Of a stretch of 64,000 bases of DNA, positions 52,929 to 61,233 are shown piece after piece. Positions within the stretch are counted from its first letter, which is position 1. Every line of letters begins with the position of its first letter. Below the pieces are notes generated by a model. The model did not search any database and had not been told where the DNA came from. It saw only the letters and a program-made list of their open reading frames with translations. A program made the translations under genes and the position numbers. Source of the stretch: Halomonas sp. A40-4 (GTDB lineage: Bacteria > Pseudomonadota > Gammaproteobacteria > Pseudomonadales > Halomonadaceae); contig NZ_CP065230.1 of NCBI RefSeq assembly GCF_015767635.1, positions 992,001 through 1,056,000 on the forward strand, in the 5' to 3' direction.

Positions 52929-52969
52929 AAAAAACGCCCGGGAGCTACTTGCTGTGCAACTCGGGCGTT
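52929..52969 (-). terminator. rho-independent terminator after the hemerythrin gene
   Basis: On the minus strand AACGCCCGAG pairs with the CCCGGGCGTT arm across a roughly 17-nt loop and runs into TTTTTT. It lies about 20 nt past the hemerythrin stop. Confidence 0.85.
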
Positions 52970-52987
52970 ATCGATCCTGCTCGATGG

Positions 52988-53428
52988 TCAAGCTGAACGC
53001 TGGCGCTGCATTTCTTCGTTGTATTCTTCGGCAAGCGCGGTTTTCTGCGGGTCTTCAAGGCCTCGTCCGGCGAGCTGAAAGACCTCGTGTTCTTCTTCAT
53101 CCAGGTGATGGGTGACCAGGTGCTGGAGTTTCTTGGCGTGGGTCAGCCAACTGGTTGCGCTGAAATCGGTGTCGTCGAGCAGCTCGATCATTTCGTCGAT
53201 TTCGTGGTGCTCAGCCACGCTGTGGCGCGCTTTTTCCTGGGTCAGGTCAACGTCCATCATGGGGATGTAAAGCGCGCGCTCTTCGGCATTGGCGTGAAAT
53301 TTCAATTCCGCGCGAACCTGCTGATAGAGCTGCTCCCTTTCATCGCTGTCGCCATGGGTTTCCACCAGGCGCGCCAGGAGGTCGCGCTGAATATCGTGGT
53401 CTTTACGTAACGCTTCGAAAATTGTCAT
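52988..53428 (-). CDS. hemerythrin HHE-domain protein
   Basis: 146-residue helical bundle with the HHE cation-binding pattern: LRKDHDIQRDLLARL, ELKFHANAEERALYIPMM, SVAEHHEIDEMIELL and LVTHHLDEEEHEVF supply the five His and the acidic ligands of a di-iron site. Proteins like this bind oxygen or NO or help iron and oxidative-stress handling. ATG at 53428 has GGAG 6 nt upstream; the frame opens further at 53500 without support. The gene is divergent from wrbA across a region with a 10-bp palindrome, which may coordinate the two. Confidence 0.88.
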   Translation of the reverse strand: MTIFEALRKDHDIQRDLLARLVETHGDSDEREQLYQQVRAELKFHANAEERALYIPMMDVDLTQEKARHSVAEHHEIDEMIELLDDTDFSATSWLTHAKKLQHLVTHHLDEEEHEVFQLAGRGLEDPQKTALAEEYNEEMQRQRSA

Positions 53429-53494
53429 TCCTTTCTCCATGGATGCAGGGGTGAAGTAAAAGCTAGTCAGCGAACGACGAAAGCGCAAATGGCA

Positions 53495-53517
53495 GAGCAT
53501 CGATGAAATCGATGCTC
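53495..53517. promoter_or_regulatory. 10-bp palindrome between hemerythrin and wrbA
   Basis: GAGCATCGAT (53495-53504) and ATCGATGCTC (53508-53517) are perfect inverted repeats around GAA, in the divergent control region, 67 nt before the hemerythrin ATG and 95 nt before wrbA. Operator or hairpin. Confidence 0.45.
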
Positions 53518-53611
53518 GCGGTCGAAAACATTCGCTTTTTTCTACGCGCTACTGCGTTATGTTGTGTTTATCAACTCAGACATCATCAATCGCAGCGCAA
53601 AGGAGTGAGCA

Positions 53612-54211
53612 ATGACGAAAGTACTGGTGCTTTACTATTCCATGTATGGTCACATCGATACGCTGGCGGCGGCCGTTGCCGAGGGTGCCAGGAGCGTCGA
53701 TGGCGTGGAGGTTACCGTCAAGCGCGTGCCGGAAACCATGCCGGAAGAAGCCTTCAAGAATGCCGGTGGCAAGCAGGATTTCACGACGCCTGAAGCAACG
53801 CCACAGGAGCTTGCCGATTACGACGCCATCATCTTTGGCACCCCCACGCGCTTTGGCAACATGGCCGGTCAGATGCGTACTTTCTTTGACCAGACTGGTG
53901 GGCTCTGGGCGAATGGCGCGCTGCGCGGCAAGGTGGCCAGCGTGTTTACCTCTACCGGCACCGGCGGCGGCGATGAAATGACCATCACGTCTACCTGGAC
54001 CACATTGGCCCATCACGGCATGGTGATCGTGCCGATTGGCTATGGTATCGAAGAGCAGTTCGATATTTCCAAGGTAAGTGGCGGTACACCCTATGGCGCC
54101 GCCACCATTGCCGGTGGTGATGGTTCTCGCCAGCCGGATGATCGCGAACTGAAAATTGCCCGCTTCCAGGGTGAGCATGTTGCAGGCATCGCGGCCAAAC
54201 TGGCCAGCTAA
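53612..54211 (+). CDS. wrbA: NAD(P)H:quinone oxidoreductase (WrbA)
   Basis: 199-residue flavodoxin-like quinone reductase of the WrbA family, reducing quinones by two electrons to limit oxidative damage. The FMN loop is [14 protein letters not shown]; the second flavin loop is [24 protein letters not shown] and the third is [20 protein letters not shown] closes the site. Length is standard. AAAGGAG lies just before the ATG. It ends with a bidirectional terminator shared with the lactonase gene. Confidence 0.95.
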   Translation: MTKVLVLYYSMYGHIDTLAAAVAEGARSVDGVEVTVKRVPETMPEEAFKNAGGKQDFTTPEATPQELADYDAIIFGTPTRFGNMAGQMRTFFDQTGGLWANGALRGKVASVFTSTGTGGGDEMTITSTWTTLAHHGMVIVPIGYGIEEQFDISKVSGGTPYGAATIAGGDGSRQPDDRELKIARFQGEHVAGIAAKLAS

Positions 54212-54234
54212 TCGCTTGCAGCTGTGGCACAAGA

Positions 54235-54264
54235 AAGCCTCGTCGGCATCATCCGGCGAGGCTT
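54235..54264. terminator. terminator between wrbA and the convergent lactonase gene
   Basis: AAGCCTCG (54235-54242) pairs with CGAGGCTT (54257-54264), extended by CGG/CCG, around CATCAT. TTCTCTC follows on the plus strand and TTTCTTG on the minus strand, so it can work both ways. Confidence 0.75.
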
Positions 54265-54288
54265 CTCTCGTTCAGGTATCGCCAATGG

Positions 54289-55317
54289 CTAGGCGCCGCG
54301 TGCCGCCGTATAGATGGTGTAGACGGATTGGCTGGCGGTCATGAATAGCCGGTTTCGATCCTGACCCGCAAAACACACGTTCGAGCAGACTTCGGGCAGC
54401 AAGACACGTCCGAGCAAGGTGCCTTCCGGGGAGAAGACCACGACGCCGTCGATGCCTTCTCCACCATTGGCACTTGACCAGATATTGCCATCTACATCGC
54501 ACGTCATGCCGTCGAAAATCGTATCTTCGCTGGTCACGATCACTTGCCGGTCGCTGACACTGCGGCCATCTTCGCCAAGCGTCCAGCGGATAATTCGCGC
54601 AGGCTCGTCGAAATGGGTAGGCGCACTGTCACTTGCGTAGAATCCCTCGCCATCCGGTGTCATGACAATACCGTTTGGCTTATGAATGTCATCGGTCAGC
54701 ATGATGGGTTCATCGAGGCTGTCATCAACGTAATAGATCGCCGTGTCGAGTTCCAGGTCGCGTTTTTTCCCTTCATAGTCGAAGTGAGCACCATAGCCGG
54801 GATCAGTGAAAATCACGCCTCCTGACGGTAGGGCAATGACATCATTGGGGGCGTTGAGTGGCTTGCCTTGATAGCGCTCGGCAAGCACCGTTGTGCTGCC
54901 ATCCCACTCGTAGCGCAGAACGCGTGAGGGGTAGTGTTCGCAAGCGATTAGCCGACCCTGATGATCGAAGGTGTTGCCGTTAGAGTGCCCGACATTGTCC
55001 CTAAGAACGCTGACCTGCCCCGTGGCTTCGTCCCAACGCATCTGCTTGGCACGGGGTATATCCCTGAACACGACATAGCGACCGATGGCGTTCCAGGCGG
55101 GTCCCTCTGCCCAGAGCCCTCCGCTCCAGTGTCGCTCCAGAGGACTATTGAAAAGCATGTAATTACTGAAGCGTTGATCCTCGACCTGCCAGGCGTCGAT
55201 GGGATATCGCTCCGGGGTAGGGCCAGGTGAGGACTGCCACGCAAAAAGCTGAGGTGATGTACCGACGGCGGCCAGGGTGGCCGTTGCCGAAAGAAACTGA
55301 CGGCGTCCGAGTTTCAT
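54289..55317 (-). CDS. SMP-30/gluconolactonase-family protein with Tat signal
   Basis: 342-residue six-bladed propeller lactonase. A twin-arginine signal (KLGRRQFLSATATLAAVG) directs it folded to the periplasm. Metal-binding positions occur as Glu in LWAEGPAWN, Asn in NAPNDVIALPSGGVIFTDPGYG and Asp in ASDSAP; HSNGNTFDHQGRLIACEH is another family segment. The substrate is probably a sugar-acid lactone. ATG at 55317 has AGGA 8 nt upstream, and the upstream 19 codons in frame would bury the Tat motif. It is downstream of the tartrate dehydrogenase paralogue on the same strand, so both may act on sugar acids. Confidence 0.88.
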   Translation of the reverse strand: MKLGRRQFLSATATLAAVGTSPQLFAWQSSPGPTPERYPIDAWQVEDQRFSNYMLFNSPLERHWSGGLWAEGPAWNAIGRYVVFRDIPRAKQMRWDEATGQVSVLRDNVGHSNGNTFDHQGRLIACEHYPSRVLRYEWDGSTTVLAERYQGKPLNAPNDVIALPSGGVIFTDPGYGAHFDYEGKKRDLELDTAIYYVDDSLDEPIMLTDDIHKPNGIVMTPDGEGFYASDSAPTHFDEPARIIRWTLGEDGRSVSDRQVIVTSEDTIFDGMTCDVDGNIWSSANGGEGIDGVVVFSPEGTLLGRVLLPEVCSNVCFAGQDRNRLFMTASQSVYTIYTAARGA

Positions 55318-55499
55318 AGCATTGTCCTGATTGTTGTTTGAAAACTTGTTATGAGCGAGTGAAGCAGGCTTCACTCGCTCTCAGGAAAATGTAGAACATA
55401 AAGAGTTGGAAGTCATACATTGGCTGCCCGGTTGGGCTTGTTCGGGCAGCCAGTCGCGACGTCAGTGTCGGCCTATGCTAATGAGTGATCAAGACGACG

Positions 55500-56576
55500 T
55501 CAGTGCGCGCCAATTCGCTCGGCAATGGCCTTGCCCAGGCTTTCCGTGCTGCCTTGTCCGCCGATATCGCGGGTGAGCGCTTGGCTATTGCCGTCACTCA
55601 GTACGGCTTCAATGGCCGTGACCATTGCTTCCCCGGCTTCTTGATAACCCAGGTGTTCGAGCATCATGGCGCCGGACCAGATCTGGCCGATGGGATTGGC
55701 GATGCCCTTGCCGGCAATATCCGGTGCGCTGCCGTGAACCGGCTCAAACAGACTGGGGAAGTTGCCTTCCGGGTTGATGTTGGCCGAGGGCGCAATGCCG
55801 ATAGTGCCGGTACAGGCGGGGCCTAAATCGGAAAGAATATCGCCGAACAGGTTGCTGCCCACCACCACGTCGAACCAGTCCGGGTGCAGCACAAAGTTGG
55901 CAGTCAGGATATCGATATGGAATTTATCCACGGCGATCTCTGGATAGCTGTTGGCCATCTCCGCCACGCGCTCATCCCAGTAGGGCATGGTGATCGAGAT
56001 GCCGTTGGACTTGGTGGCTGAGGTCAGCTTTTTACGCGGGCGGGTCTGCGCCAGGTCAAAGGCGTACTTGAGGACCCGGTCAATGCCGGTGCGGCTCATC
56101 ACCGTTTCCTGAAGGACGATTTCGCGCTCGGTGCCCTCAAACATTTTGCCGCCGATGCTCGAGTACTCGCCCTCGGTGTTTTCGCGCACGACGTAAAAAT
56201 CGATATCGCCGGGCTCGCGGCCTGCCAACGGACTTTTGATGCCGGGCATCAGCTTGCACGGGCGCAGGTTGATGTACTGATCAAAGCGGCGACGGAACTG
56301 CAACAGCGAGCCCCACAGGGAAATATGGTCGGGCACCTTGTCGGGCCAGCCCACCGCGCCATAAAACAAGGCGTCGAAGCCTTTCAGCTGCTCGAACCAG
56401 TCATCCGGCAACATGCTTCCGTGTTCCAGATAGTAGTCGCAGCTGCCGAACTCAAAGGTGGTGAATTCCAGCGGGATGTTAAAACGCTTGGCGGCAGCTT
56501 CCAGCGCACGGATGCCTTCGGGCATGACTTCGGTGCCAATGCCGTCGCCGGCAATCACTGCAATACGGTGGGCCAT
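55500..56576 (-). CDS. ttuC: tartrate dehydrogenase/decarboxylase, D-malate dehydrogenase type
   Basis: 358-residue NAD-dependent beta-decarboxylating dehydrogenase. IAVIAGDGIGTEVMPEGIRALEAA, YGAVGWPDKVPDHISLWGSLL, VRENTEGEYSSIGGKMFEG, TKSNGISITMPYWDERV and GSNLFGDILSDLGPA are the specific marks of the TtuC/YeaU branch, with both metal-binding aspartates. Its substrates are L- or meso-tartrate and D-malate. It is divergent from a LysR gene, the usual arrangement for a regulated catabolic gene, and is closer to the well-studied enzymes than the paralogue at 1600. Confidence 0.92.
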   Translation of the reverse strand: MAHRIAVIAGDGIGTEVMPEGIRALEAAAKRFNIPLEFTTFEFGSCDYYLEHGSMLPDDWFEQLKGFDALFYGAVGWPDKVPDHISLWGSLLQFRRRFDQYINLRPCKLMPGIKSPLAGREPGDIDFYVVRENTEGEYSSIGGKMFEGTEREIVLQETVMSRTGIDRVLKYAFDLAQTRPRKKLTSATKSNGISITMPYWDERVAEMANSYPEIAVDKFHIDILTANFVLHPDWFDVVVGSNLFGDILSDLGPACTGTIGIAPSANINPEGNFPSLFEPVHGSAPDIAGKGIANPIGQIWSGAMMLEHLGYQEAGEAMVTAIEAVLSDGNSQALTRDIGGQGSTESLGKAIAERIGAH

Positions 56577-56603
56577 GGTGACTCCTGTTTAGGTAGGCGC
56601 AAT

Positions 56604-56640
56604 GAGCTATTTACTAGAGCTATTTACTATGAGCTATGCA
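56604..56640. repeat. tandem 13-bp repeats in the ttuC/LysR divergent region
   Basis: GAGCTATTTACTA occurs at 56604-56616 and again at 56617-56629, followed by a partial copy GAGCTATGCA at 56631-56640. Spacing suits a set of regulator half-sites, or it may be simple slippage. Confidence 0.55.
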
Positions 56641-56747
56641 CAATGAGCGATGCGGTAGCGTGTCGTTGTAAGGTGAGTGTAGTCCCTATAGCAAAGAAGA
56701 TAATTAGTCTATGATGCAAGCTATTGTTGCCTTGAGGTAAAGAATCA

Positions 56748-57668
56748 GTGACTCCCCTGGATGATTTGGCATTTTTTCAGCAGTTGGCGCGGGCTGGTAG
56801 TTTGACCGCTACCGCGCGGGAGTTGGGTCTCTCGCTCTCGGCGGTCAGCAAGCGGCTAAAACAGCTGGAAGCCCGGCTGGGCGTGATGCTGGCGGCGCGA
56901 ACCACGCGGCGCCTGACACTGACGGCTGAGGGTGAGCACTATCTGGCCCGAGGGGGACTGATTCTTGAAGAGCTCGACGAGCTGGAAAATGGCCTCGGGG
57001 ATTCGTTCAGCCAGGCACTTGGCGGGCGATTGCGGGTAAACGCCACCTTTGGTTTTGGCAGGCGACATGTCGCGCCGTTGCTGTCCGGCTTTTGTGTCGA
57101 GAACCCGGCGATTGAAAGCTGGCTGGAATTGACCAATTTTCCGCTGAATCTAAGCGACCACGGTTTTGATGTGGGGGTGCGCATCGGCGAGCCGCCGGAC
57201 TCCCGCCTGGTGGCCAGGCGAATCCTGGTCAATCGTCGCGTGCTTTGCGCATCGCCCGGCTACCTCGAACGGATGCCTGCGTTAACCACGCCTGCCGATC
57301 TGGCGCAGCATAGCTGTCTGGTCATCCGTGAAAACGACAGTGATTTTCCAGTGTGGAGGTTCGAGCGCTGCGGCTCGCCAGCCAATGTTCAATCGGTAAA
57401 AGTCAGCGGTCGACTTGCCAGTAATGACGGCGAGGTGGTGACCCGCCTGGCGCTCGAAGGTCATGGGGTGATGCTGCGTTCCTGGTGGGATGTCAACGAG
57501 CACCTTGCCAGTGGCGCGCTGGTGCCGTTGTTACCCGGCTGGCAAGGCGTGCGTGCGGATTTCTACGCGCTATTTGAGCATCGTCGTCATATACCCAGGC
57601 GCATCAGTGCCTTTATCGATTACCTTCAGGAAGAAATGGCCATGCGCGTGCCTGCCATGCCGCTTTAG
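56748..57668 (+). CDS. LysR-family regulator, divergent from ttuC
   Basis: 306 residues. The N-terminal HTH reads FFQQLARAGSLTATARELGLSLSAVSKRLKQLEARLGVMLAARTTRRLTLTAEG; the C-terminal effector domain has LRVNATFGFGRRHVAPLL and GHGVMLRSWWDVNEHLASGALVPLLPGW. The start is GTG at 56748 with a GAGGTAA upstream. Placement back to back with ttuC makes it the probable tartrate/D-malate-responsive activator. Its 3' end overlaps the lipocalin stop by 4 nt on the opposite strand. Confidence 0.9.
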   Translation: MTPLDDLAFFQQLARAGSLTATARELGLSLSAVSKRLKQLEARLGVMLAARTTRRLTLTAEGEHYLARGGLILEELDELENGLGDSFSQALGGRLRVNATFGFGRRHVAPLLSGFCVENPAIESWLELTNFPLNLSDHGFDVGVRIGEPPDSRLVARRILVNRRVLCASPGYLERMPALTTPADLAQHSCLVIRENDSDFPVWRFERCGSPANVQSVKVSGRLASNDGEVVTRLALEGHGVMLRSWWDVNEHLASGALVPLLPGWQGVRADFYALFEHRRHIPRRISAFIDYLQEEMAMRVPAMPL

Positions 57669-58216
57669 CGCTCGGGGCATATTTCTCCATGGGCGACATC
57701 AATCAGTTCGTCGGTTGGAAAATCCAGCTCGGCCGCCCGCTCGCGCAGGCGGTTTTCCAGCTCGCTGTCCATGTCCGGCGTCCGCGAAAGAATCCAAAGG
57801 TAATCACGGTTGGGGCCTGATACCAGTGCCCACTGGTAGTCATCATCCAGCGCCAGAATGTTGTAACCGCCGTAGAAGGGGCCAAAGAAACTGACTTTCA
57901 GTCGTCCGATATCGTCATCGTCGATAAAGTAAGCGCGCCCTTCGGCTTCATCCCAGGCCTGTTCCTCCGGGTTGTAGCCGCGGTTGATCACTCGGACGCC
58001 GTCATCCTCGCGAAGGCTGTAAGTCGCCGTCACGCATTGAAGTCCTTCCTCGAAGGAATGATCCAGCCGGGCGATTTCATACCACTGGCCCAGGTAGCGG
58101 TCCAGCTCAAAGCCGGTAACGGGCTGAGTACCGTCGGGAATGCCGGTACAACCGGCAATGGCAGCACTGCCAAGGACGACCTTCCATGGTTTTAACACCT
58201 TCCATGGTTTTAACAT
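57665..58216 (-). CDS. blc: outer-membrane lipocalin (Blc type)
   Basis: 183-residue bacterial lipocalin. The lipoprotein signal is short with lipobox IAGC, so Cys near residue 23 would be lipidated. FELDRYLGQWYEIARLDHSFEEGLQCVTATYS carries the GxW lipocalin signature; FFGPFYGGYNILALDDDYQWALVSGPNRDYLWILSRTP is the second conserved block. It likely stores or carries lipids at the outer membrane under stress. ATG at 58216 has CAGGAG 6 nt upstream. The signal peptide contains LKPWKV twice, from a tandem 18-bp DNA duplication (58180-58215). Confidence 0.92.
   Translation of the reverse strand: MLKPWKVLKPWKVVLGSAAIAGCTGIPDGTQPVTGFELDRYLGQWYEIARLDHSFEEGLQCVTATYSLREDDGVRVINRGYNPEEQAWDEAEGRAYFIDDDDIGRLKVSFFGPFYGGYNILALDDDYQWALVSGPNRDYLWILSRTPDMDSELENRLRERAAELDFPTDELIDVAHGEICPER
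58180..58215 (-). repeat. tandem 18-bp duplication in the lipocalin signal peptide
   Basis: CCTTCCATGGTTTTAACA occurs twice without a gap (58180-58197, 58198-58215), giving LKPWKVLKPWKV at the protein N-terminus. Confidence 0.9.
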
Positions 58217-58302
58217 TGTCTGCTCCTGAGGTGACGGGTGGTTGCTAATCCGGGCGTCGCCCATAACAATGAATAGCGTGACTCACTCATTATGTTAAGG
58301 CG

Positions 58303-58737
58303 ATGGTTATGTGGCATCAGGATGAAATTCACCTAACCGAGCGGCCACGGGGCTTTCATCTTATCACCCACGAGCTGGTCGAGGCTCTACCCTGGCTGGC
58401 GGAATGTGAGATGGGCGTTTTGCACCTGCAGCTACTGCATACCTCGGCCTCGCTGACGCTCAATGAAAATAGCGACCCGGATGTTCGCCATGATATGGAC
58501 GCCTTCATGCGTCGATTGGTGCCGGAGGGGTTGGATTATTTCCGTCATACGCTGGAAGGCCCGGATGACATGCCTGCCCATGTCATGGCAAGCCTGTTGG
58601 GAACTCAATTGACACTGGCGGTGCGTGATAGCCGCTTGGTGCTGGGAACATGGCAGGGGGTTTGGCTCGGCGAACATCGCGAGCAGGGCGGCCAGCGACG
58701 CGTCATGGCGACACTTACCGGGAAAGCTGACCCCTAA
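58303..58737 (+). CDS. yjbQ: YjbQ-family protein (UPF0047, secondary thiamine-phosphate synthase type)
   Basis: 144 residues, standard for YjbQ. Marks are RGFHLITHELVEAL, LQLLHTSASLTLNENSDPDVRHDMDAFMRRLVP, GPDDMPAHVMASLLGTQLTLAVRDSRLVLGTWQGVWLGEHR. The family is annotated from weak thiamine-phosphate synthase activity, but its real role is unclear. Two possible ATGs lie close together (58303 and 58309). The gene stands alone, divergent from the lipocalin gene. Confidence 0.92.
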   Translation: MVMWHQDEIHLTERPRGFHLITHELVEALPWLAECEMGVLHLQLLHTSASLTLNENSDPDVRHDMDAFMRRLVPEGLDYFRHTLEGPDDMPAHVMASLLGTQLTLAVRDSRLVLGTWQGVWLGEHREQGGQRRVMATLTGKADP

Positions 58738-58909
58738 TCAGTCGCCTTTTACAAAGACTCAATAACGGGGTGCTGGGGCAGGTTGAAGCGAGGGGCTTTT
58801 TCCAGGGCCGGGAAATACTCCCGGCGACTCCGGCATCCCCGCCCTCCATGGCGGTCATATGGAAAACCAGATGGAAAAGTAGCTCCCTCGACAACGTTAA
58901 CGGCGCTTG

Positions 58910-59848
58910 TTACTCGTTAAGCTGGCTCTCGATAACCGGCCAGGCGGGGTCGCCGTCGGTGGTGGTCACGTCGGCGAGCATGGCTTCCACCCGTTCGGCG
59001 TTTTCGTTGATCCACTGCTCGGCGACACCGTCCAGTTCACGCTCTTCCTGGCCGAACTGCTGGATCATCCAGCTCTGTTCTTCGGCGCTGAAGGTGAACT
59101 GTTCAAAGAACGTCACGACATTGGGGTTGGCGTCGGCGTAGCCGGAACGCATCAGCGTGAGCACTTCGCTTTCACCATTGTTCTCGCCGAACAGGTCTTT
59201 CTCGTCGTCGAGATAGCGCATTGGTAACTCAAGGTTCATCCAGTGCGGTGTCCAGCCAACCCATACGATGGGCTCTTCACGAGAGATCGAATCGCGGGCG
59301 GCGGAGAGCATCGCGACTTCGCTGGTGTCGACCAATTGCCAGTCGCCGAGTCCCCAGGTGTCGTTATCAATGGCGTTGTTGAGGATTTCGCTGGCCGCTG
59401 AACCGGCACCAAAGCCATGAATTTCGCCATTCAACTGGTCACGGTAATCATCCAGATCGGCGAAGCTTTGCAGGCCGTCTTCATAAAGGTATTCCGGCAC
59501 GGCCAGGGTCATTTGCGCGCCATCGACGTTGTTGGCTACATCGACCAGTACGCCGGACTCCTTGCGCGGGTTGAACATCTCACGCTGAGCCGGCAGCCAG
59601 GCACCCAGGAAGGCATCGATATCGCCGCTTTCAATACCCTGGTAAATCACCTGCAGGCCGATTTCCTGGGTCGTGGTCTCGTAGCCTAGCGGGTTGAGCA
59701 GCTGCTCGGCGATGGCGGTCTTGACGGTAATGCCTGGCCAGGCAGGCACGCCAAAGTCGAGGGTCTGGTCATCGGCGTGGGCTGCTGAAGCAAACAGCGC
59801 TGCACTGGCAAAGGCAATGCCCGAGGCGAGAGGTTTCAGATGTGTCAT
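58910..59848 (-). CDS. glycine betaine/choline/carnitine-type ABC substrate-binding protein, orphan
   Basis: 312-residue OpuAC/ProX-ChoX-type binding protein. The signal peptide ends near residue 25 (FASAAHA, then DDQTLDFG). WPGITVKTAIAEQLLNPLGY, GDIDAFLGAWLPAQREMF and IVWVGWTPHWMNLELPMRYLDDEK provide aromatic residues for a quaternary-amine cage. No permease or ATPase gene is next to it, so it must share a transporter encoded elsewhere. The upstream gene on the same strand encodes a gamma-butyrobetaine hydroxylase-like enzyme, so the ligand may be gamma-butyrobetaine, carnitine or betaine. Confidence 0.87.
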   Translation of the reverse strand: MTHLKPLASGIAFASAALFASAAHADDQTLDFGVPAWPGITVKTAIAEQLLNPLGYETTTQEIGLQVIYQGIESGDIDAFLGAWLPAQREMFNPRKESGVLVDVANNVDGAQMTLAVPEYLYEDGLQSFADLDDYRDQLNGEIHGFGAGSAASEILNNAIDNDTWGLGDWQLVDTSEVAMLSAARDSISREEPIVWVGWTPHWMNLELPMRYLDDEKDLFGENNGESEVLTLMRSGYADANPNVVTFFEQFTFSAEEQSWMIQQFGQEERELDGVAEQWINENAERVEAMLADVTTTDGDPAWPVIESQLNE

Positions 59849-59945
59849 ACGATCTCCTTGCTTGGTTTATTGTCAATGCATGCTCGTCATGTGCTTCTCA
59901 TGCATCTTTTCATGCGCTTTCTCACGCGCTATTTCATGAACTGTT

Positions 59946-61118
59946 TCATGCAGTACGCGCCAGAACACGAAGCTTGGAAGCGAGCATGTCACGGTCTAGA
60001 TAGGTGCCCTGCAAGTGACGTGCGCCGCTGTTGGGGTCGAATTCGCGCCGTCCATGGAGGACACGGCGGTTATCGAACGCCACCATCTGGCCGGGTAGTA
60101 GGGTGAACTCGATCTGGTGCGCCTCGCTGTGAAACAACTGCCATAGAACGCGGTAGGCGCGGTACCAGGCGGCCATCTTGGGCGCCGGCAGGTGCAGCGT
60201 GTCGCGAATCCAGTTGTTGAGGCGCATTTCGATGAGGTTGCCGTCAGCGTCGAGCTTGATGACCGGCTCACGCACTGAAATGTCGTGCGTGTCGTCCTGA
60301 AAGCGAAAATCGATCGCGGTTTCGCTCAGAATCTTCAGGGCTTCCGGATTCTGTTGGCGTAATGCGTTGACCACCCGTGCGCCATCGGCAAACAGCGATT
60401 GACCGCCACTCGCCTCGTTCTGCAGGCAGTAGAGCAGTTGAATATCCGGCGGCTGACGCCAGTTGGGCAGGTCGATGTGCAGCGGCAGGCCGACGGCGGT
60501 GTAGGCGGCATTGTTGGGGTTGGGCTTTGAGCGGACATCAAAGCGCGAGCCAAAGTTGGTGGCACGCTGGGGGCCGATACGCTCCGCCAGGCGGCTGACT
60601 TCTTCCTCAACCAGCGGGCCTTCAGTGATCAGCGCCAGACCATCGCGCAACATGGCCGTCAGCCAGGCTTTTTCGCCGTCGGGCGTCAGGAAATCGGCAT
60701 GGGGGATGCGCTCAGGGGTGAACTGATCCCGCCAGGGGGTCAGCGATGGAACGGCCGTGGGGATCTCGGCTTCCGGGCGGCGCTGGTAAAGCCATCCGCT
60801 GTGGAAGGCACTTTCGTGGCCATCCTGCCAGGTCAGGTAGAGATGTCCACCCGCAAGTTCGATTGCTGGCGTTTCACTGATATCCTCAAGCGGCAGGTAC
60901 AAGCGCTCGCGGGTTTGCGGGTGCCGACAGGCAGGGCAGGCGCAATGGTCGCGCAGCCAAAGTAGCGGTAGCATGGTGTGCTGGCCATCCTGCCATGTAA
61001 GGCGGATGCCTTCATCGGTGGGCACTGCCTCAGTTAGTGATGGACCGTCCTGGTAGGGGGCTAGTTCGCCCATTTGCGGCGCTTGGTATTGCTCTTCAGC
61101 GAAAACGGCACTGTTCAT
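59946..61118 (-). CDS. gamma-butyrobetaine hydroxylase-type Fe(II)/2-oxoglutarate dioxygenase
   Basis: 390-residue enzyme of the BBOX branch. The N-terminal DUF971/GBBH-like zinc domain has LPLLWLRDHCACPACRHPQT; the C-terminal TauD domain has the metal pair in LHIDLPNW, the LLYCLQNEASGGQSLFADG segment and the distal HGRREF histidine with the following arginine. It would hydroxylate gamma-butyrobetaine to L-carnitine, a compatible solute. ATG at 61118 has GGAGG 5 nt upstream (GTG at 61121 is the longer reading). A LysR gene is divergent and a betaine-type binding protein gene follows 97 nt downstream. Confidence 0.88.
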   Translation of the reverse strand: MNSAVFAEEQYQAPQMGELAPYQDGPSLTEAVPTDEGIRLTWQDGQHTMLPLLWLRDHCACPACRHPQTRERLYLPLEDISETPAIELAGGHLYLTWQDGHESAFHSGWLYQRRPEAEIPTAVPSLTPWRDQFTPERIPHADFLTPDGEKAWLTAMLRDGLALITEGPLVEEEVSRLAERIGPQRATNFGSRFDVRSKPNPNNAAYTAVGLPLHIDLPNWRQPPDIQLLYCLQNEASGGQSLFADGARVVNALRQQNPEALKILSETAIDFRFQDDTHDISVREPVIKLDADGNLIEMRLNNWIRDTLHLPAPKMAAWYRAYRVLWQLFHSEAHQIEFTLLPGQMVAFDNRRVLHGRREFDPNSGARHLQGTYLDRDMLASKLRVLARTA

Positions 61119-61233
61119 CACTTCCTCCCGGCATTGACTAAATAACGCCCATCTAGGATGCGCAGTCGCATTGGCAGTGACAAACGATTAATCTGACCCC
61201 TGAGACCCCGTTCAGCTTATAGGTTGCTTTCCC

